The translations under genes and the position numbers were made by a program. A stretch of DNA of 64,000 nt from Levilactobacillus brevis ATCC 14869 = DSM 20054. Its GTDB lineage: Bacteria; Bacillota; Bacilli; Lactobacillales; Lactobacillaceae. This document shows, piece by piece, positions 32,990 to 42,700 of the stretch (positions within the stretch are counted from its first letter, which is position 1; each line of letters begins with the position of its first letter). Below the pieces are notes generated by a model. It saw only the letters and a program-made list of their open reading frames with translations, was not told where the DNA came from and did no database searches. The stretch lies in the NCBI RefSeq assembly GCF_001433855.1, contig NZ_AZCP01000005.1:1-64000 (forward strand), written 5' to 3'.

Positions 32990-33356
32990 AGTTATTTCCT
33001 CATCCTCATCAAAATCTTTACCCATTATAAATCGGAACGGGGCCTTATAAGGTAAAAAGGCCCGTTGACTTTACCAGATCTTAAAATTCCCCTGGAATTA
33101 ATCTGTAGACTCAATTAATTTATTAGACCATAAAAACGGCGATTCGTAAACGTTCGGACCGGATAAATTCGTGAAAAACTGGGCCAATTAGTCCAAATTT
33201 TAAAAAATCTTAGTCATTGTCAAGGTAAGGGTAAGGCTGATAAATGTGGAATTGTAACCGGTTGCGTCAAGGATAGATAGCAGGGGCGTGCTATAATTAA
33301 AAGCGTTGCTTAAGAAACTCTAATTTTTTTACAATCTTTAACAGGGAGGTCCCGGA
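32990..33356. other. Intergenic region between LCP and AEC genes
   Basis: 367 bases without a coding frame I can support. It holds a minus-strand TATAAT for the LCP gene (33029-33024), a CCTTATAAGG palindrome (33043-33052) inside a small GGGCCTT/AAGGCCC hairpin, and at 33289-33297 the extended -10 TGCTATAAT of the plus-strand transporter gene. Confidence 0.6.
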
Positions 33357-34304
33357 ATGGCCGTCTTTATTCGTAGTGTTTCCGGTGTTTTAATTATCTT
33401 AGTGATGATTGGCCTCGGGTACGTTCTATCGCGGCGAGGGTGGTTTGATGAACAAGCCCCTAAGCTGATCGCACGGTTGGTTACCCAAATTGCGTTGCCA
33501 GCTTACATGATTAGTACGATTACAGCGAAATTCTCGGCAGAGACCTTGAAAAGGACTTTACCGGATCTCCGTTTTCCAGTGGTGTCGATGCTAATTATGT
33601 TTGGTCTGTCGATCCTAGCCTTTCATATTTTCCGAATCCATCCCAATCGGCGGGGATTATTTGAGTCCATGTTTTTGAATTCAAATACGGTTTTTGTGGG
33701 TCTACCCGTCAATCAAGCCTTATTTGGTGAAAAAAGTTTGCCATTTGTGTTGGTCTATTATATGGCCAATACCACGTTTTTCTGGACACTGGGTGTGTAT
33801 CTGATTCAACGCGATGGGCAAGCTGGGTCAAAATTTGACCTTAAGCAGACTTTAGGTAAAATCTTTTCGCCACCATTATTAGGCTTTATGGTGGGGGTCT
33901 TGCTGGTCTTATTAAATATCCAATTGCCTAATTGGATTATGCAGGACTTTCAATACGTCGGAGGGCTGACCATTCCCTTATCGATGATCTTTATTGGCAC
34001 GGCGATTGCCGGGGCCGGGTTGCAAAATGTTCGGTTAGACCGTGATAGCTTGGGGATTTTACTAGGTCGGTTCATTATTGCGCCGGTGTTAATGGCCTTG
34101 TTGGTATTGCCAACTGGTATGCCAATATTAATGAAACAAGTCTTTATTTTACAGGCAGCGATGCCCGTCATGACCAATGCCCCGGTCGTGGCTAAGTTGT
34201 ACCACGCTGACGCTGATTATGCCGCCATTATGGTAACCGAAACGACCCTCCTAAGTTTAGTGGTGATTCCGATTCTCATGGTCATTGTGCAGCACGTGGC
34301 TTAA
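33357..34304 (+). CDS. AEC-family transporter (auxin efflux carrier-like)
   Basis: 315 residues with ten predicted membrane helices in two inverted halves. The GLGYVLSRRGWFDEQAPKLIARLV start, FLNSNTVFVGLPVNQALFGE (about residues 111-130) and the mirrored AAMPVMTNAPVVAKLYHAD near the end are typical. Bacterial AEC proteins carry malate, malonate or other small organic acids, as in malolactic transport; the substrate is unknown. GGGAGG precedes the ATG. The next transporter gene starts within 40 bases, suggesting a transcript of two. Confidence 0.88.
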   Translation: MAVFIRSVSGVLIILVMIGLGYVLSRRGWFDEQAPKLIARLVTQIALPAYMISTITAKFSAETLKRTLPDLRFPVVSMLIMFGLSILAFHIFRIHPNRRGLFESMFLNSNTVFVGLPVNQALFGEKSLPFVLVYYMANTTFFWTLGVYLIQRDGQAGSKFDLKQTLGKIFSPPLLGFMVGVLLVLLNIQLPNWIMQDFQYVGGLTIPLSMIFIGTAIAGAGLQNVRLDRDSLGILLGRFIIAPVLMALLVLPTGMPILMKQVFILQAAMPVMTNAPVVAKLYHADADYAAIMVTETTLLSLVVIPILMVIVQHVA

Positions 34305-34342
34305 GTTACGGGGTGTCTTTTAAGGAGGAACGAGTTCTAGTT

Positions 34343-35374
34343 TTGAGAAAAACACTGTTATACATCGCGTTTTCAACGTTAATGTTTAGTTCGATGGAAA
34401 TTGCTTTGAAGTCGGCGGGTGGGGCCTTTAATCCCATCCAATTGAACCTAATTCGGTTCTTTATCGGTGGGTTAGTCCTCTTGCCAATCGCGTTACGGGC
34501 ACTACATAAGCAACATCACCGTTTGACCAAGTCCGATTGGGGCTTGTTTTTTCTAACGGGGTTCGTGTGTGTCATTATTAGTATGACCCTTTATCAACTG
34601 GCAATTTCTGTTGACGAGGCCTCAACGGTAGCTGTTTTATTCAGCTGTAACCCAGTCTTTGCTTTAATCTTCTCTTACCTGATCTTGCATGAACGACTCG
34701 GCCGTGCAAACTTGATAGCCGTGATTGTTTCAATCGTTGGGCTAGTGGTGATTGTTAATCCCGCACATTTGACGAATCCAGTCGGACTGATTTTGGCAAT
34801 TGGCTCAGCGTTAACTTTTGGGTTGTATAGCATCGTTTCACGATGGGGATCTGTACGGCACCAGTTTAATGGCATTATTATGACCTGTTTCACATTCTTT
34901 GCGGGGGCCTTGGAGCTCTTGGTGGTGATGTTAGTCACGCATATTCCAGTTGTTGCCGGCGGTATGCGACAAGTTGGCTGGTTACGCCAGTTTGCGGCAC
35001 TACCGATTTTGCAAAATGTCAGTTTGCAGTATTTTTGGATTTTGTTCTTTATAGGTGTTTGTGTGACCGGTGGTGGTTTCGCCTTTTACTTTTTGGCAAT
35101 GGAACGCTCCGACGTGTCGACAGCGTCACTGGTGTTCTTCATCAAGCCGGGGCTAGCGCCCATCTTGGCAGCCGTTTTAATTCATGAAAAGATCTTGACC
35201 AATACCATCGTTGGGATTGTCATTATCCTGATTGGGTCTGTGATTACCTTCATGGGTAACCAAGTTAAGGCTCGCGAATCGGCTTTGGCTGAGGAAGACG
35301 CGCGTGAATTTCAAGAAGCGGATGATGCGGTTGCAACTAAATTGACGGTACATTCAGAGTCGCCAATTGATTAA
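34343..35374 (+). CDS. EamA/DMT-family transporter
   Basis: 343 residues with ten helices formed by two EamA repeats. Typical are FSSMEIALKSAGGAFNPIQLNLIRF at the N-terminus and the second repeat with FYFLAMERSDVSTASLVFFIKP. It is an exporter or importer of small metabolites; the substrate is unknown. A TTG at 34343 is chosen as the first start behind AAGGAGG (34322-34328); the GTG at 34313 precedes that site. The spacing of 14 is long, so the start is moderately sure. A hydrophilic acidic tail follows the last helix. Confidence 0.87.
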   Translation: MRKTLLYIAFSTLMFSSMEIALKSAGGAFNPIQLNLIRFFIGGLVLLPIALRALHKQHHRLTKSDWGLFFLTGFVCVIISMTLYQLAISVDEASTVAVLFSCNPVFALIFSYLILHERLGRANLIAVIVSIVGLVVIVNPAHLTNPVGLILAIGSALTFGLYSIVSRWGSVRHQFNGIIMTCFTFFAGALELLVVMLVTHIPVVAGGMRQVGWLRQFAALPILQNVSLQYFWILFFIGVCVTGGGFAFYFLAMERSDVSTASLVFFIKPGLAPILAAVLIHEKILTNTIVGIVIILIGSVITFMGNQVKARESALAEEDAREFQEADDAVATKLTVHSESPID

Positions 35375-35382
35375 TGCAATAA

Positions 35383-35424
35383 GACTGAACAGGGGCGAAC
35401 TGCCAACTGTTCAGCTTTTTTTAT
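35383..35424 (+). terminator. Terminator of AEC-EamA transcript
   Basis: CTGAACAG pairs with CTGTTCAG across a 14-base loop and is followed by T7. Confidence 0.85.
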
Positions 35425-35514
35425 GAGAAGAACTATGCGTGAAAATTTACACAAGTTGTGGGTAGCTATGTTATGATTAGCGGTGAGAATTGAGATAGAA
35501 AGGAAGCGTGATTA

Positions 35515-36186
35515 ATGGCAACACTGGTCATATTACGGCATGGAGAGAGTGTCGCCAATCGCGACAATATTTTTACCGGATGGAGCGATGTCCCTTTGAC
35601 TGCTCGGGGACGAGAACAAGCTCAAGCGGCGGGACAATTAGTTGCGCAGACCGGGATTCAGTTTTCAGCGTTGCATACGTCAATGCTCCAACGCGCAATT
35701 GTGACGTCACACATTGTGCTTGCTGCGATTGACCAGTTGTACATTCCAGAGTACAAGTCTTGGCGGCTGAATGAACGGCATTATGGCGCCTTGCGAGGGA
35801 AAAATAAAGCCGTCATCCAGCAGCAGGTAGGTGAACAGCAGGTTAAGATTTGGCGACGAAGCTTTTCTGCCGTCCCCCCACTGTTAGATCATGTGAGTCA
35901 AGATCGACGTTACGATGTATTTGGACCGCACGTTGAGCCCCGGGGTGAGAGCTTAGAAATGGCGTACCATCGCCTGATGCCTTATTGGGAAGACCAGGTG
36001 GCACCGCGGTTGCTCGATGGTCAAAACCAGCTCATTGTGGCTCATGGAAGTACGTTGCGGGCGCTGATTAAGTATCTTGATCGGGTGGCGGATGCTGATA
36101 TTAGTCAGGTAGAAGTGGCTAATGGTGAACCGATTCGTTATGAATTTGATTCGCGGCTTAATGTATTGGACAAACAAGTGCTTTAA
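35515..36186 (+). CDS. gpmA: 2,3-bisphosphoglycerate-dependent phosphoglycerate mutase
   Basis: 223 residues of the histidine phosphatase superfamily. The catalytic His is in [17 protein letters not shown] (His9), followed by the Arg/Glu pocket [10 protein letters not shown] near residue 86 and the second His in [15 protein letters not shown] near 180. It interconverts 3- and 2-phosphoglycerate in glycolysis. The sequence differs from the most conserved GpmA at several loops, so it may be a second paralogue. AAAGGAAG precedes the ATG. It is monocistronic. Confidence 0.88.
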   Translation: MATLVILRHGESVANRDNIFTGWSDVPLTARGREQAQAAGQLVAQTGIQFSALHTSMLQRAIVTSHIVLAAIDQLYIPEYKSWRLNERHYGALRGKNKAVIQQQVGEQQVKIWRRSFSAVPPLLDHVSQDRRYDVFGPHVEPRGESLEMAYHRLMPYWEDQVAPRLLDGQNQLIVAHGSTLRALIKYLDRVADADISQVEVANGEPIRYEFDSRLNVLDKQVL

Positions 36187-36213
36187 ATTGTTTAAAGAAA
36201 TAATAAGTTCGGT

Positions 36214-36264
36214 TAGTCGGCGAAAATAATCAGGTGATCTGATTGTTTTTGGCCGGCTTTTTCG
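36214..36264 (+). terminator. Terminator after gpmA
   Basis: A nested hairpin: an outer AGTCGGC/GCCGGCT pair and an inner AATCAG/CTGATT, then T5. Its T tract runs into the next promoter. Confidence 0.75.
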
Positions 36265-36270
36265 TATAAT
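36243..36270 (+). promoter_or_regulatory. Promoter of serine hydrolase gene
   Basis: TTGTTT, 16 bases, TATAAT; it overlaps the preceding terminator. Confidence 0.6.
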
Positions 36271-36313
36271 CAGGTTAAAGGTTAGATTGACTCTAATTGG
36301 GGGATTGAGAAAA

Positions 36314-37546
36314 TTGAATAAACGAAACTTACGCCATTGGGCGGTTTTGCTCGCTGTCATCGTGGGGATTGGCGGCGTGGTGTTGGGGATGCACCAAATC
36401 GATCAACAAGACAAGCAGGAAGTTGCGGCGACTAATCATCGGCATGCGCGGCAGACCCATGCGGTGATTGCTAAAGCGGCGGCGATTAGTCGGCAACAGC
36501 GCAATCATCAGAAAACGGCGTTTGATAAAGCTAACTCTGGTAAGTCGGCCCCGAAGTTCAGTGCACACTTGCGGCAAGAATTGAAGAATCGAAAGTTCGT
36601 GGGCACGGCTTTGGTGGTTAAGAAGGGTCATGTCGTGTATCAACAGGCGTTTGGGATGGCCAATGCCCAACACCATAAGAAAAATACGGTTCGGTCACAA
36701 TTTATGATTAATTCTGTCCAAAAGTCGATGACGGGGATGCTGGTGATGAAGGCTGCCCAGACTGGGCAATTGCAATTGACCGATAAGTTAAGTCAATATT
36801 ACCCATCGATTCCTGGGAGCCAACGGGTCACCATTCGGCAAATGCTGAATATGGAGGCCGGGATCGTTGGTCAGCTGCGGCCTGCTACGACCTTGACTGA
36901 AAATGAAGTGTACAAGTATGCCAGTCAAAATGCCAAAGTGGATGCGAAAAAGGTTGGGCAGTTTGACTATCAACCGATTTGTTATGCGCTACTAGCGGGG
37001 ATCTTGCATCAGGTCACGCATGATTCTTACTACGAGTTATTTTATCAGCAACTAGTGACACCACTGAATTTGAACCATACGAGTTTTGCTCAACTGCGAA
37101 CGACGACTAAGGGCATGACATTGGGATATGCGGGTGCCGTTCCACGAGATTACAGTCAGCCGCATAAACCGGCGCCAGCCAATTTAGCGAGTCAGCTAGC
37201 GACGGGGAATGCAACGATGAGTGCGGGGGATGTCTTCCGGGCAGAACGGGCGATCATTTCAGGCAGTTTGTTAAGTACTAAGGCCGGGGCTAATGTACTC
37301 CATGAACGGCAGCAATCGATTCATTACGCTGGTGGCATGTATCATTTGGATAATCAACGTGGTTATTATGGCCATGGCATGGGTGATGATTATGAGAGTA
37401 CCTTTGTGATGAGTCATGACGGACAGACCGGTGTGGTGTTCCTGTCGAATAATTTTGAGAAGAAAACGATGTACCCTGAGTGGTCGACGGAAGGTTTAGC
37501 GATGGCGACCTTTGATCATATTATGAAACCAATGAAATTGAAATAA
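36314..37546 (+). CDS. Beta-lactamase-fold serine hydrolase (class C / PBP4* type), membrane-anchored
   Basis: 410 residues. One N-terminal membrane helix (about residues 8-28) leaves the rest outside the cell. The catalytic SxxK is in INSVQKSMTG (near residue 134), a Tyr in the second-motif area DYQPICYALLAG, and a third-motif HGMG late in the protein. Relatives are D-amino-acid peptidases, esterases or teichoic-acid D-Ala esterases, and most do not give drug resistance. A TTG at 36314 is preferred, 10 bases after GGGGG; TTGs at 36287 and 36305 lie before or on that site. Confidence 0.85.
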   Translation: MNKRNLRHWAVLLAVIVGIGGVVLGMHQIDQQDKQEVAATNHRHARQTHAVIAKAAAISRQQRNHQKTAFDKANSGKSAPKFSAHLRQELKNRKFVGTALVVKKGHVVYQQAFGMANAQHHKKNTVRSQFMINSVQKSMTGMLVMKAAQTGQLQLTDKLSQYYPSIPGSQRVTIRQMLNMEAGIVGQLRPATTLTENEVYKYASQNAKVDAKKVGQFDYQPICYALLAGILHQVTHDSYYELFYQQLVTPLNLNHTSFAQLRTTTKGMTLGYAGAVPRDYSQPHKPAPANLASQLATGNATMSAGDVFRAERAIISGSLLSTKAGANVLHERQQSIHYAGGMYHLDNQRGYYGHGMGDDYESTFVMSHDGQTGVVFLSNNFEKKTMYPEWSTEGLAMATFDHIMKPMKLK

Positions 37547-37552
37547 CCAGGT

Positions 37553-37587
37553 GTCAGCGGTGAACGTGTGCCGCTGACTTTTTTTAT
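37553..37587 (+). terminator. Terminator of serine hydrolase gene
   Basis: GTCAGCGG pairs with CCGCTGAC and is followed by T7. Confidence 0.88.
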
Positions 37588-37634
37588 TGACGTATTGGTA
37601 CACGTATAGGTGCGTGATATTATCGTGACAATAT

Positions 37635-37671
37635 AAAAAACGCCCGAGAAAATTCTCGGACGTTTTTTCGA
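37635..37671 (-). terminator. Terminator of pepC
   Basis: AAAAAACGCCCGAGAA pairs with TTCTCGGACGTTTTTT with one mismatch; the T run is on the minus strand. Confidence 0.9.
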
Positions 37672-37679
37672 GTAGCCAA

Positions 37680-39014
37680 TTAAGCTAAAGCACCCATTGG
37701 GTCCCATGGTGCTAGGACAGTTGGTTTCTCAGTTTCTTGAGTAGTCTTCAAGTCAGCTGGCAAGAATTGTTTGTTAACCACAACTTGGTAACAATACTTG
37801 TCCAACCAAGCATCACTCATGACGAAGTAACCCTTAGTTCCGACCTTTTCACCCCAGGAGTTTTCAACCTTCCACTTGGTTGGTTGACCATCGACTAAGT
37901 CAACGCCAGTTAAGACCATGGCATGGGTCATCAGGCTTTCGCCGTAGTCCAACTTTTCAGCTTTAGTCATGGAGAAGTCAACGTTAAAGAGGGTATCTTT
38001 ATCGTAGTACTTAGTGTCCATGATTCCCTTTTGCCGTTCGGATTCTTGACCAACATCACAACCGAACCAAACAGATTGGCCAGCTTGGAGTTGCTTGATG
38101 GCTAATTGCTTAAAGTCTTCGATGGAGACGTTCAAGTGCTTAACCGCGCGTCCGCCAACGACGTTACCCAACATTTCCACCGTGTAGGTGTGATTGTATG
38201 GCTTGTCAGCTGTTGGGGCGTTAATAATGGAAACGTAATCGTTGAGATCCCAACCGACGTACTTATCGAAGAAGGTCTTAGGTGTCAGACCTTTATCAAT
38301 GTGGTAGTTTTTATCGTCATCACGATATTCGAAATCAAATTCGCTTACGGGTTCGCCCAACGTAAAGGCTAAGATCCGGTAGTCTTCTTGAAGCATCTTG
38401 TCTTTAGCAGCTGCGATTTCATCGTCGCTCGCTTTGTCGGCAACCAATTGACGTAAGATAGTGGCATCCTTACGTAGCTTTAAGTTCAGCGTGCTGTTGA
38501 GCTCGTTAGACTTGGAACTGTTGTAAGTTTCGGGCATCACAGACTTAGGGACGATTCCGTACTTTTCAATGATGGCACAGAGCATATCCCATTGACCACC
38601 ATCTTGTTGTGGGGTTGTCATGAGAAAGGCCACTTTACGGCTAGACGTTGGTTGATCTGCCGTTGCCAAAACATTTTCGTAGAAATAGTTGGCCTTTTCA
38701 AACTTATCCCAGAAGTATGTGTAGTTCTGGGATAGTTCAAAGTCGCTTAACTTAAAGAGATCAGCTAAATGATGCCGCATGGTATTTAATGCAGCAAACA
38801 TCCAGCAACGACCACTTTGCTTTTGGTTGGCCACTTTACCTGTGTCCAAGTCGATGGAAAATACTGGGCTCATGTCGGCTTCAGAAGCATAGTCGGCTGC
38901 TGTGGCTAAGATTCCTTGATGCGTCACGGCACGTTCGATCACCTTGGCACTAGCATCGCTGGCTAAGGCTTGTTGATAACGAGCGGTTTGATCCGCTGTG
39001 ATTTCTTTACTCAC
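37680..39014 (-). CDS. pepC: Aminopeptidase C (bleomycin hydrolase family, C1B)
   Basis: A cytosolic cysteine aminopeptidase that trims peptides taken up by carriers such as DtpT. It has 444 residues, as in other lactobacilli. The catalytic Cys is in NQKQSGRCWMFAALN (near residue 70), the His in LMTHAMVLTG (near 365) and the Asn in VENSWGEKVGTKGYF (near 386). The GTG at 39014 is 10 bases after AGGAG; the ATG at 39062 overlaps the -10 TACAAT (39047-39042) and is rejected. It is monocistronic. Confidence 0.95.
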   Translation of the reverse strand: MSKEITADQTARYQQALASDASAKVIERAVTHQGILATAADYASEADMSPVFSIDLDTGKVANQKQSGRCWMFAALNTMRHHLADLFKLSDFELSQNYTYFWDKFEKANYFYENVLATADQPTSSRKVAFLMTTPQQDGGQWDMLCAIIEKYGIVPKSVMPETYNSSKSNELNSTLNLKLRKDATILRQLVADKASDDEIAAAKDKMLQEDYRILAFTLGEPVSEFDFEYRDDDKNYHIDKGLTPKTFFDKYVGWDLNDYVSIINAPTADKPYNHTYTVEMLGNVVGGRAVKHLNVSIEDFKQLAIKQLQAGQSVWFGCDVGQESERQKGIMDTKYYDKDTLFNVDFSMTKAEKLDYGESLMTHAMVLTGVDLVDGQPTKWKVENSWGEKVGTKGYFVMSDAWLDKYCYQVVVNKQFLPADLKTTQETEKPTVLAPWDPMGALA

Positions 39015-39219
39015 TATCTTCACTCTCCTAACTATTCTCTCATTGTACGCCAATCTTCTCATTTTTTGTATAGCTTTAGAGAAGTTGGCGAAGATTCGCT
39101 AGTAAATCACGGTAGTATAGGGGATAATTGACAGAAATGACTTCTAAAAATGAGCGGTTATGTGGGCCATTGGTTCGGGGACAGACGATAGCTTCTCATT
39201 ATTGAATGGGGGTGGGAAA

Positions 39220-39330
39220 GTGGTTAATTTAGGCGATTCAATTTACTACCTGGTCTGTTTTGTGGTGCTCTTTGCCTTAATTGGCGGGATCATTTTTGGG
39301 ATTTATTGGGTGATTCGGCATTTTAAGTAA
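39220..39330 (+). CDS. Small single-pass membrane protein (36 residues)
   Basis: Reads MVNLGDSIYYLV at the start, then a hydrophobic helix (about residues 9-29) and a basic end IRHFK. It starts with GTG, 3 bases after a purine-rich GGGGGTGGG at 39208-39216, which is close for an SD. It is followed by the rpiA terminator on the other strand. I recognise no family. Size and topology resemble small regulatory or holin-like peptides, and real expression is unproven. It is the only coding candidate in the 425 bases between pepC and rpiA. Confidence 0.55.
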   Translation: MVNLGDSIYYLVCFVVLFALIGGIIFGIYWVIRHFK

Positions 39331-39382
39331 TACTGGACTACTGGACAGGGGCGTTAACCTGGTCCGGTGAGTCGTTAGCTAA

Positions 39383-39421
39383 AAAAGCCCATTTGACGGC
39401 GAGAAACCGGCAAATGGGCAA
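39383..39421 (-). terminator. Terminator of rpiA
   Basis: GCCCATTTG pairs with CAAATGGGC with an inner CCG/CGG; T6 follows on the minus strand. Confidence 0.85.
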
Positions 39422-39440
39422 TCAGTTATTAACTATTTAA

Positions 39441-40127
39441 TTAGTCGCGAGCATTCAAAACTTCGGGACCGTCCTGACGACCAACGATGACAGTGTTGAC
39501 CGTGTCTAAGAACAGACCGTGTTCAACGACACCTACAATGCCATTGAGTGTATTCGCTAAGTCGTGGGGGTGATCAATCCGGCCGAGGTGTAAGTCAATG
39601 ATGTAGTTTTTGGAATCGGTCAAGACATGTTCACCAGTATCTGTCATCCGGAAGCTGGGGTTGAAGCCCATCTTGTTTAGCTTTTCTAGAACGTGGCTGG
39701 AACCAAATGGAATCACTTCTAAGGGGAGTGGGAAGGCACCTAAATGGTGAACCATTTTGCTTTCGTCAACGATCCACATGTTTTTAGTGGAGTTGATAGC
39801 GACAATTTTTTCCCAGAGATGAGCGGCACCGCCACCCTTGATTCCTTGGAAGTTGTCATCAATTTCATCGGCCCCGTCGATGGTTAAATCGAGGTGATCG
39901 ACTTCGTCAAGTTCCTTGATGGTAATCCCAAGGGATTCAGCTTGCTTGGCAGAACGGTCTGACGTGGCAACACCGATGATGTGTAGGCCTTCATTTTTAA
40001 CCCGTTCCCCAAGGGCATCAATCATGTAACGGACGGTTGAGCCAGTCCCGATGCCTAAGATCATGCCATCTTCAACGTATTTAACTGCTTCTTGACCAAC
40101 GAGGGCCTTTAATGCGTTTTGATCCAT
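39441..40127 (-). CDS. rpiA: Ribose-5-phosphate isomerase A
   Basis: Interconverts ribose-5-phosphate and ribulose-5-phosphate in the pentose phosphate or phosphoketolase route. It has 228 residues. Seen are [16 protein letters not shown] (phosphate loop, about 25-40), the catalytic region [20 protein letters not shown] (near 84-103) and DESKMV. The start lies 7 bases after the stop of the small GNAT-like gene, so the two are an operon. Confidence 0.95.
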   Translation of the reverse strand: MDQNALKALVGQEAVKYVEDGMILGIGTGSTVRYMIDALGERVKNEGLHIIGVATSDRSAKQAESLGITIKELDEVDHLDLTIDGADEIDDNFQGIKGGGAAHLWEKIVAINSTKNMWIVDESKMVHHLGAFPLPLEVIPFGSSHVLEKLNKMGFNPSFRMTDTGEHVLTDSKNYIIDLHLGRIDHPHDLANTLNGIVGVVEHGLFLDTVNTVIVGRQDGPEVLNARD

Positions 40128-40134
40128 TAGTAAA

Positions 40135-40476
40135 TTACTCCTCTTCTACGTGTTCTAAGTGTAAAGCGGCTGGTTGAATTGCCGCCGCACCGGTCACTGG
40201 CAACTGATTGGCTGCCAATAATTGTGGTGCTGGATGCTGGACGAAGTACCGTTTGGCATAGGGGTCCAACACATTGACTGTGACGTTAGCGGCCGTTGCA
40301 AGCTTAGTAAAACGATTTATCAGTTGCTCAGCTAGTTCAGCCGCAGGTTGGTTGGGGCGCACAAATAATTGTTCCAAAACCCAACGTGAATCGCTTAACG
40401 GTAGATAGTGTAAGCGCGCCAACAGCTGTTCATCAACCGTGATACTCAGTTGACCAGGTTGTTCCGTGATTGTCAT
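40135..40476 (-). CDS. Small GNAT-like (COG2388/YjdJ-type) acetyltransferase domain
   Basis: 113 residues. It resembles the minimal N-acetyltransferase family of COG2388: a beta start [42 protein letters not shown] as the acetyl-CoA region, then [16 protein letters not shown]. The substrate is unknown. The ATG at 40476 follows AAAGGAG; the longer frame to 40533 has no SD. It is the first gene of an operon with rpiA, read from TTGACA (40540-40535), 17 bases, CAGAAT (40517-40512). Confidence 0.8.
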   Translation of the reverse strand: MTITEQPGQLSITVDEQLLARLHYLPLSDSRWVLEQLFVRPNQPAAELAEQLINRFTKLATAANVTVNVLDPYAKRYFVQHPAPQLLAANQLPVTGAAAIQPAALHLEHVEEE

Positions 40477-40654
40477 ACGGGCACTCCTTTCATGACCAGT
40501 CTTACTCTTTGATTCTGGTCTATCAGGCGACACTTGTCAACTCCTTTTATGGATGGAAAAAACTTCTTAAGAGCGAAGAATTTTACTGGTAATCTACGGG
40601 CAGGTTGCTTATTCTGGTAACAGAACGAAAAAGATTAAGGGAGTGCTGTTAACC

Positions 40655-41194
40655 ATGCAACGAGGATTTGAAATTGTGAGTAAGTACGCGGATCAGGGAT
40701 TAACACTGCCTTACCGAACGACTAAACAATCGGCGGGTTATGATTTTGAGTGTGCCACTGATTTTACCTTACCGTCCATTTGGCGACATGATGTGTTGCA
40801 TGCCTTTAAGCAATTACGTCACCGTGAGGCGTTGACAACTGATGAACTGACAGCGGGGCAGCATGATTTAAAACCATACCTGGTCCCAACGGGGATTAAG
40901 GCCTACATGCAGCCGGGGGAAGTCTTGATTTTAGCCAATCGATCGAGCAATCCATTGAAGCATCAATTAGTATTGCCCAACGGTGTCGGCGTGATTGACG
41001 CAGATTATTATAATAACGAGAAAAACGAGGGTGAAATTTTTGTGCAACTCCTGAATTTTGGCCTCCGCGATGTTGTCATCAAGAAAGGCCAGCGAATCGC
41101 GCAAGGCATTTTCATGCCATATTTACGGGCCGATGATGAACAGGCACCGCAACAGGAACGTATCGGTGGCTTTGGCTCATCTGATCGGACTTAA
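40655..41194 (+). CDS. dut: dUTP diphosphatase (trimeric type)
   Basis: Splits dUTP to dUMP and pyrophosphate, keeping uracil out of DNA and feeding dTMP synthesis. It has 179 residues with the five dUTPase motifs in order: SAGYDFECA, PTGIKAYMQPGE, NRSS, GVIDADYYNN and RIGGFGSS at the C-terminus. An insert of about 45 residues after motif 1 is typical of lactobacilli. The ATG at 40655 follows AAGGGAG; the GTG at 40643 lies on that site. radA follows. Confidence 0.92.
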   Translation: MQRGFEIVSKYADQGLTLPYRTTKQSAGYDFECATDFTLPSIWRHDVLHAFKQLRHREALTTDELTAGQHDLKPYLVPTGIKAYMQPGEVLILANRSSNPLKHQLVLPNGVGVIDADYYNNEKNEGEIFVQLLNFGLRDVVIKKGQRIAQGIFMPYLRADDEQAPQQERIGGFGSSDRT

Positions 41195-41288
41195 TTGATT
41201 CGTAAATTCCCTGACAGACTAGTGGGGATTTATCGGTTAGATATGCTAAAATATACACAGTAGACCAATTTGAAAAAGAGGGATGAAT

Positions 41289-42665
41289 GTGGCGAAACCA
41301 AGAACAACGTATGTGTGTCAAAATTGTGATTATAGCTCACCCCGTTATTTGGGGCGTTGTCCCAATTGTGGTGAGTGGAACACGATGGTGGAAGAAGTCG
41401 TCACACCGGCTGCCGCCAAGCCACAATCAACCCGGACCACTGCTTCCGGAGAACGGTCACACCCACAACTCATGAGTGAGATTAAACACTCAACGGAAAG
41501 CCGAACGAAGACGCAAATGGAAGAACTGAACCGAGTGCTGGGTGGGGGAATTGTGCCGGGATCTTTGATCCTAATCGGTGGTGATCCTGGAATTGGAAAA
41601 TCAACCCTCTTGCTTCAAGTATCGGGGCAACTCAGCCAAACAGGCGGTAAAGTGTTGTATGTTTCTGGAGAAGAAAGTGCGTCACAGATTAAAATGCGGG
41701 CGGATCGGTTAGTCGTCAATAGCGACCACTTGTATCTTTATCCAGAAACTGATATGGCCAGTATTCGCGCGAACATTGAACAGATGAAACCTGATTACGT
41801 GGTCATTGATTCCGTTCAGACCATGCAGGCGCCGGGAATCGAGTCGGCGATTGGTTCGGTCTCACAAATTCGTGCGGTCACTGGTGAGCTGATGCAGATT
41901 GCCAAAACCAATGGCATCACTATTTTTGTGGTGGGGCATGTGACGAAGGGCGGCGCAATTGCCGGTCCTAAGATTCTGGAACACATGGTAGATACGGTTC
42001 TTTACTTTGAAGGTGACCTCCATCATACGTACCGAATTCTCCGAGCGGTCAAGAACCGATTCGGGTCAACGAATGAGTTGGGTATCTTTGAAATGCGTGA
42101 AGGTGGCTTGTATGAAGTTGCTAATCCGTCAGAAATTTTCTTGGAAGAACGATTGAAGGACGCAACCGGCTCGGCCATTGTGGTATCAATGGAAGGTACG
42201 CGGCCAATTTTGGTAGAAGTTCAGGCGTTAATTACACCATCGGTCTTTGGTAATGCGCAACGCACATCCAGCGGCCTGGATCGTAATCGGGTGTCGTTGT
42301 TGATGGCTGTGCTAGAAAAACGGGCCAATCTAATGCTCCAAAATCAAGATGCATTTTTAAAGGCAGCAGGTGGCGTTAAGCTGGATGAACCGGCGATTGA
42401 TTTGGCAATTGCACTGTCGATTGCATCGAGTTATCGCGATACGGCCACGCAGCCAACGGATTGTTTTGTCGGTGAAGTTGGCCTGACTGGTGAAATCCGT
42501 CGGGTTAATCGAATTGAACAACGGGTTGCGGAAGCGAAAAAACTGGGCTTTAAGCGGATCTTCATTCCCAAGAATAACCTTCAAGGGTGGACGCCCGATC
42601 CCGGAATTGATGTGGTCGGCGTGTCAACGTTACGACAAGCGTTAAAACTGGCTTTGGACGTGTAA
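41289..42665 (+). CDS. radA: DNA repair protein RadA
   Basis: Acts on recombination intermediates with RecA. It has 458 residues. The N-terminal zinc finger is CQNCDYSS...CPNC (about residues 9-26), Walker A is [11 protein letters not shown] near 98, the RadA-specific KNRFGST lies near 256, and a C-terminal Lon-like domain follows. The GTG at 41289 is chosen because GAGGG lies 6 bases upstream; the ATG at 41283 directly abuts that site. yacL starts 35 bases after the stop. Confidence 0.95.
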   Translation: MAKPRTTYVCQNCDYSSPRYLGRCPNCGEWNTMVEEVVTPAAAKPQSTRTTASGERSHPQLMSEIKHSTESRTKTQMEELNRVLGGGIVPGSLILIGGDPGIGKSTLLLQVSGQLSQTGGKVLYVSGEESASQIKMRADRLVVNSDHLYLYPETDMASIRANIEQMKPDYVVIDSVQTMQAPGIESAIGSVSQIRAVTGELMQIAKTNGITIFVVGHVTKGGAIAGPKILEHMVDTVLYFEGDLHHTYRILRAVKNRFGSTNELGIFEMREGGLYEVANPSEIFLEERLKDATGSAIVVSMEGTRPILVEVQALITPSVFGNAQRTSSGLDRNRVSLLMAVLEKRANLMLQNQDAFLKAAGGVKLDEPAIDLAIALSIASSYRDTATQPTDCFVGEVGLTGEIRRVNRIEQRVAEAKKLGFKRIFIPKNNLQGWTPDPGIDVVGVSTLRQALKLALDV

Positions 42666-42700
42666 GGCCAAAGTAACTTTGAAGGGAGGTGAATGTAAAC

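Noticed and set aside
39015-39062. Longer PepC start at 39062
   Set aside because: It overlaps the probable -10 TACAAT; the GTG at 39014 has AGGAG and matches the family length.
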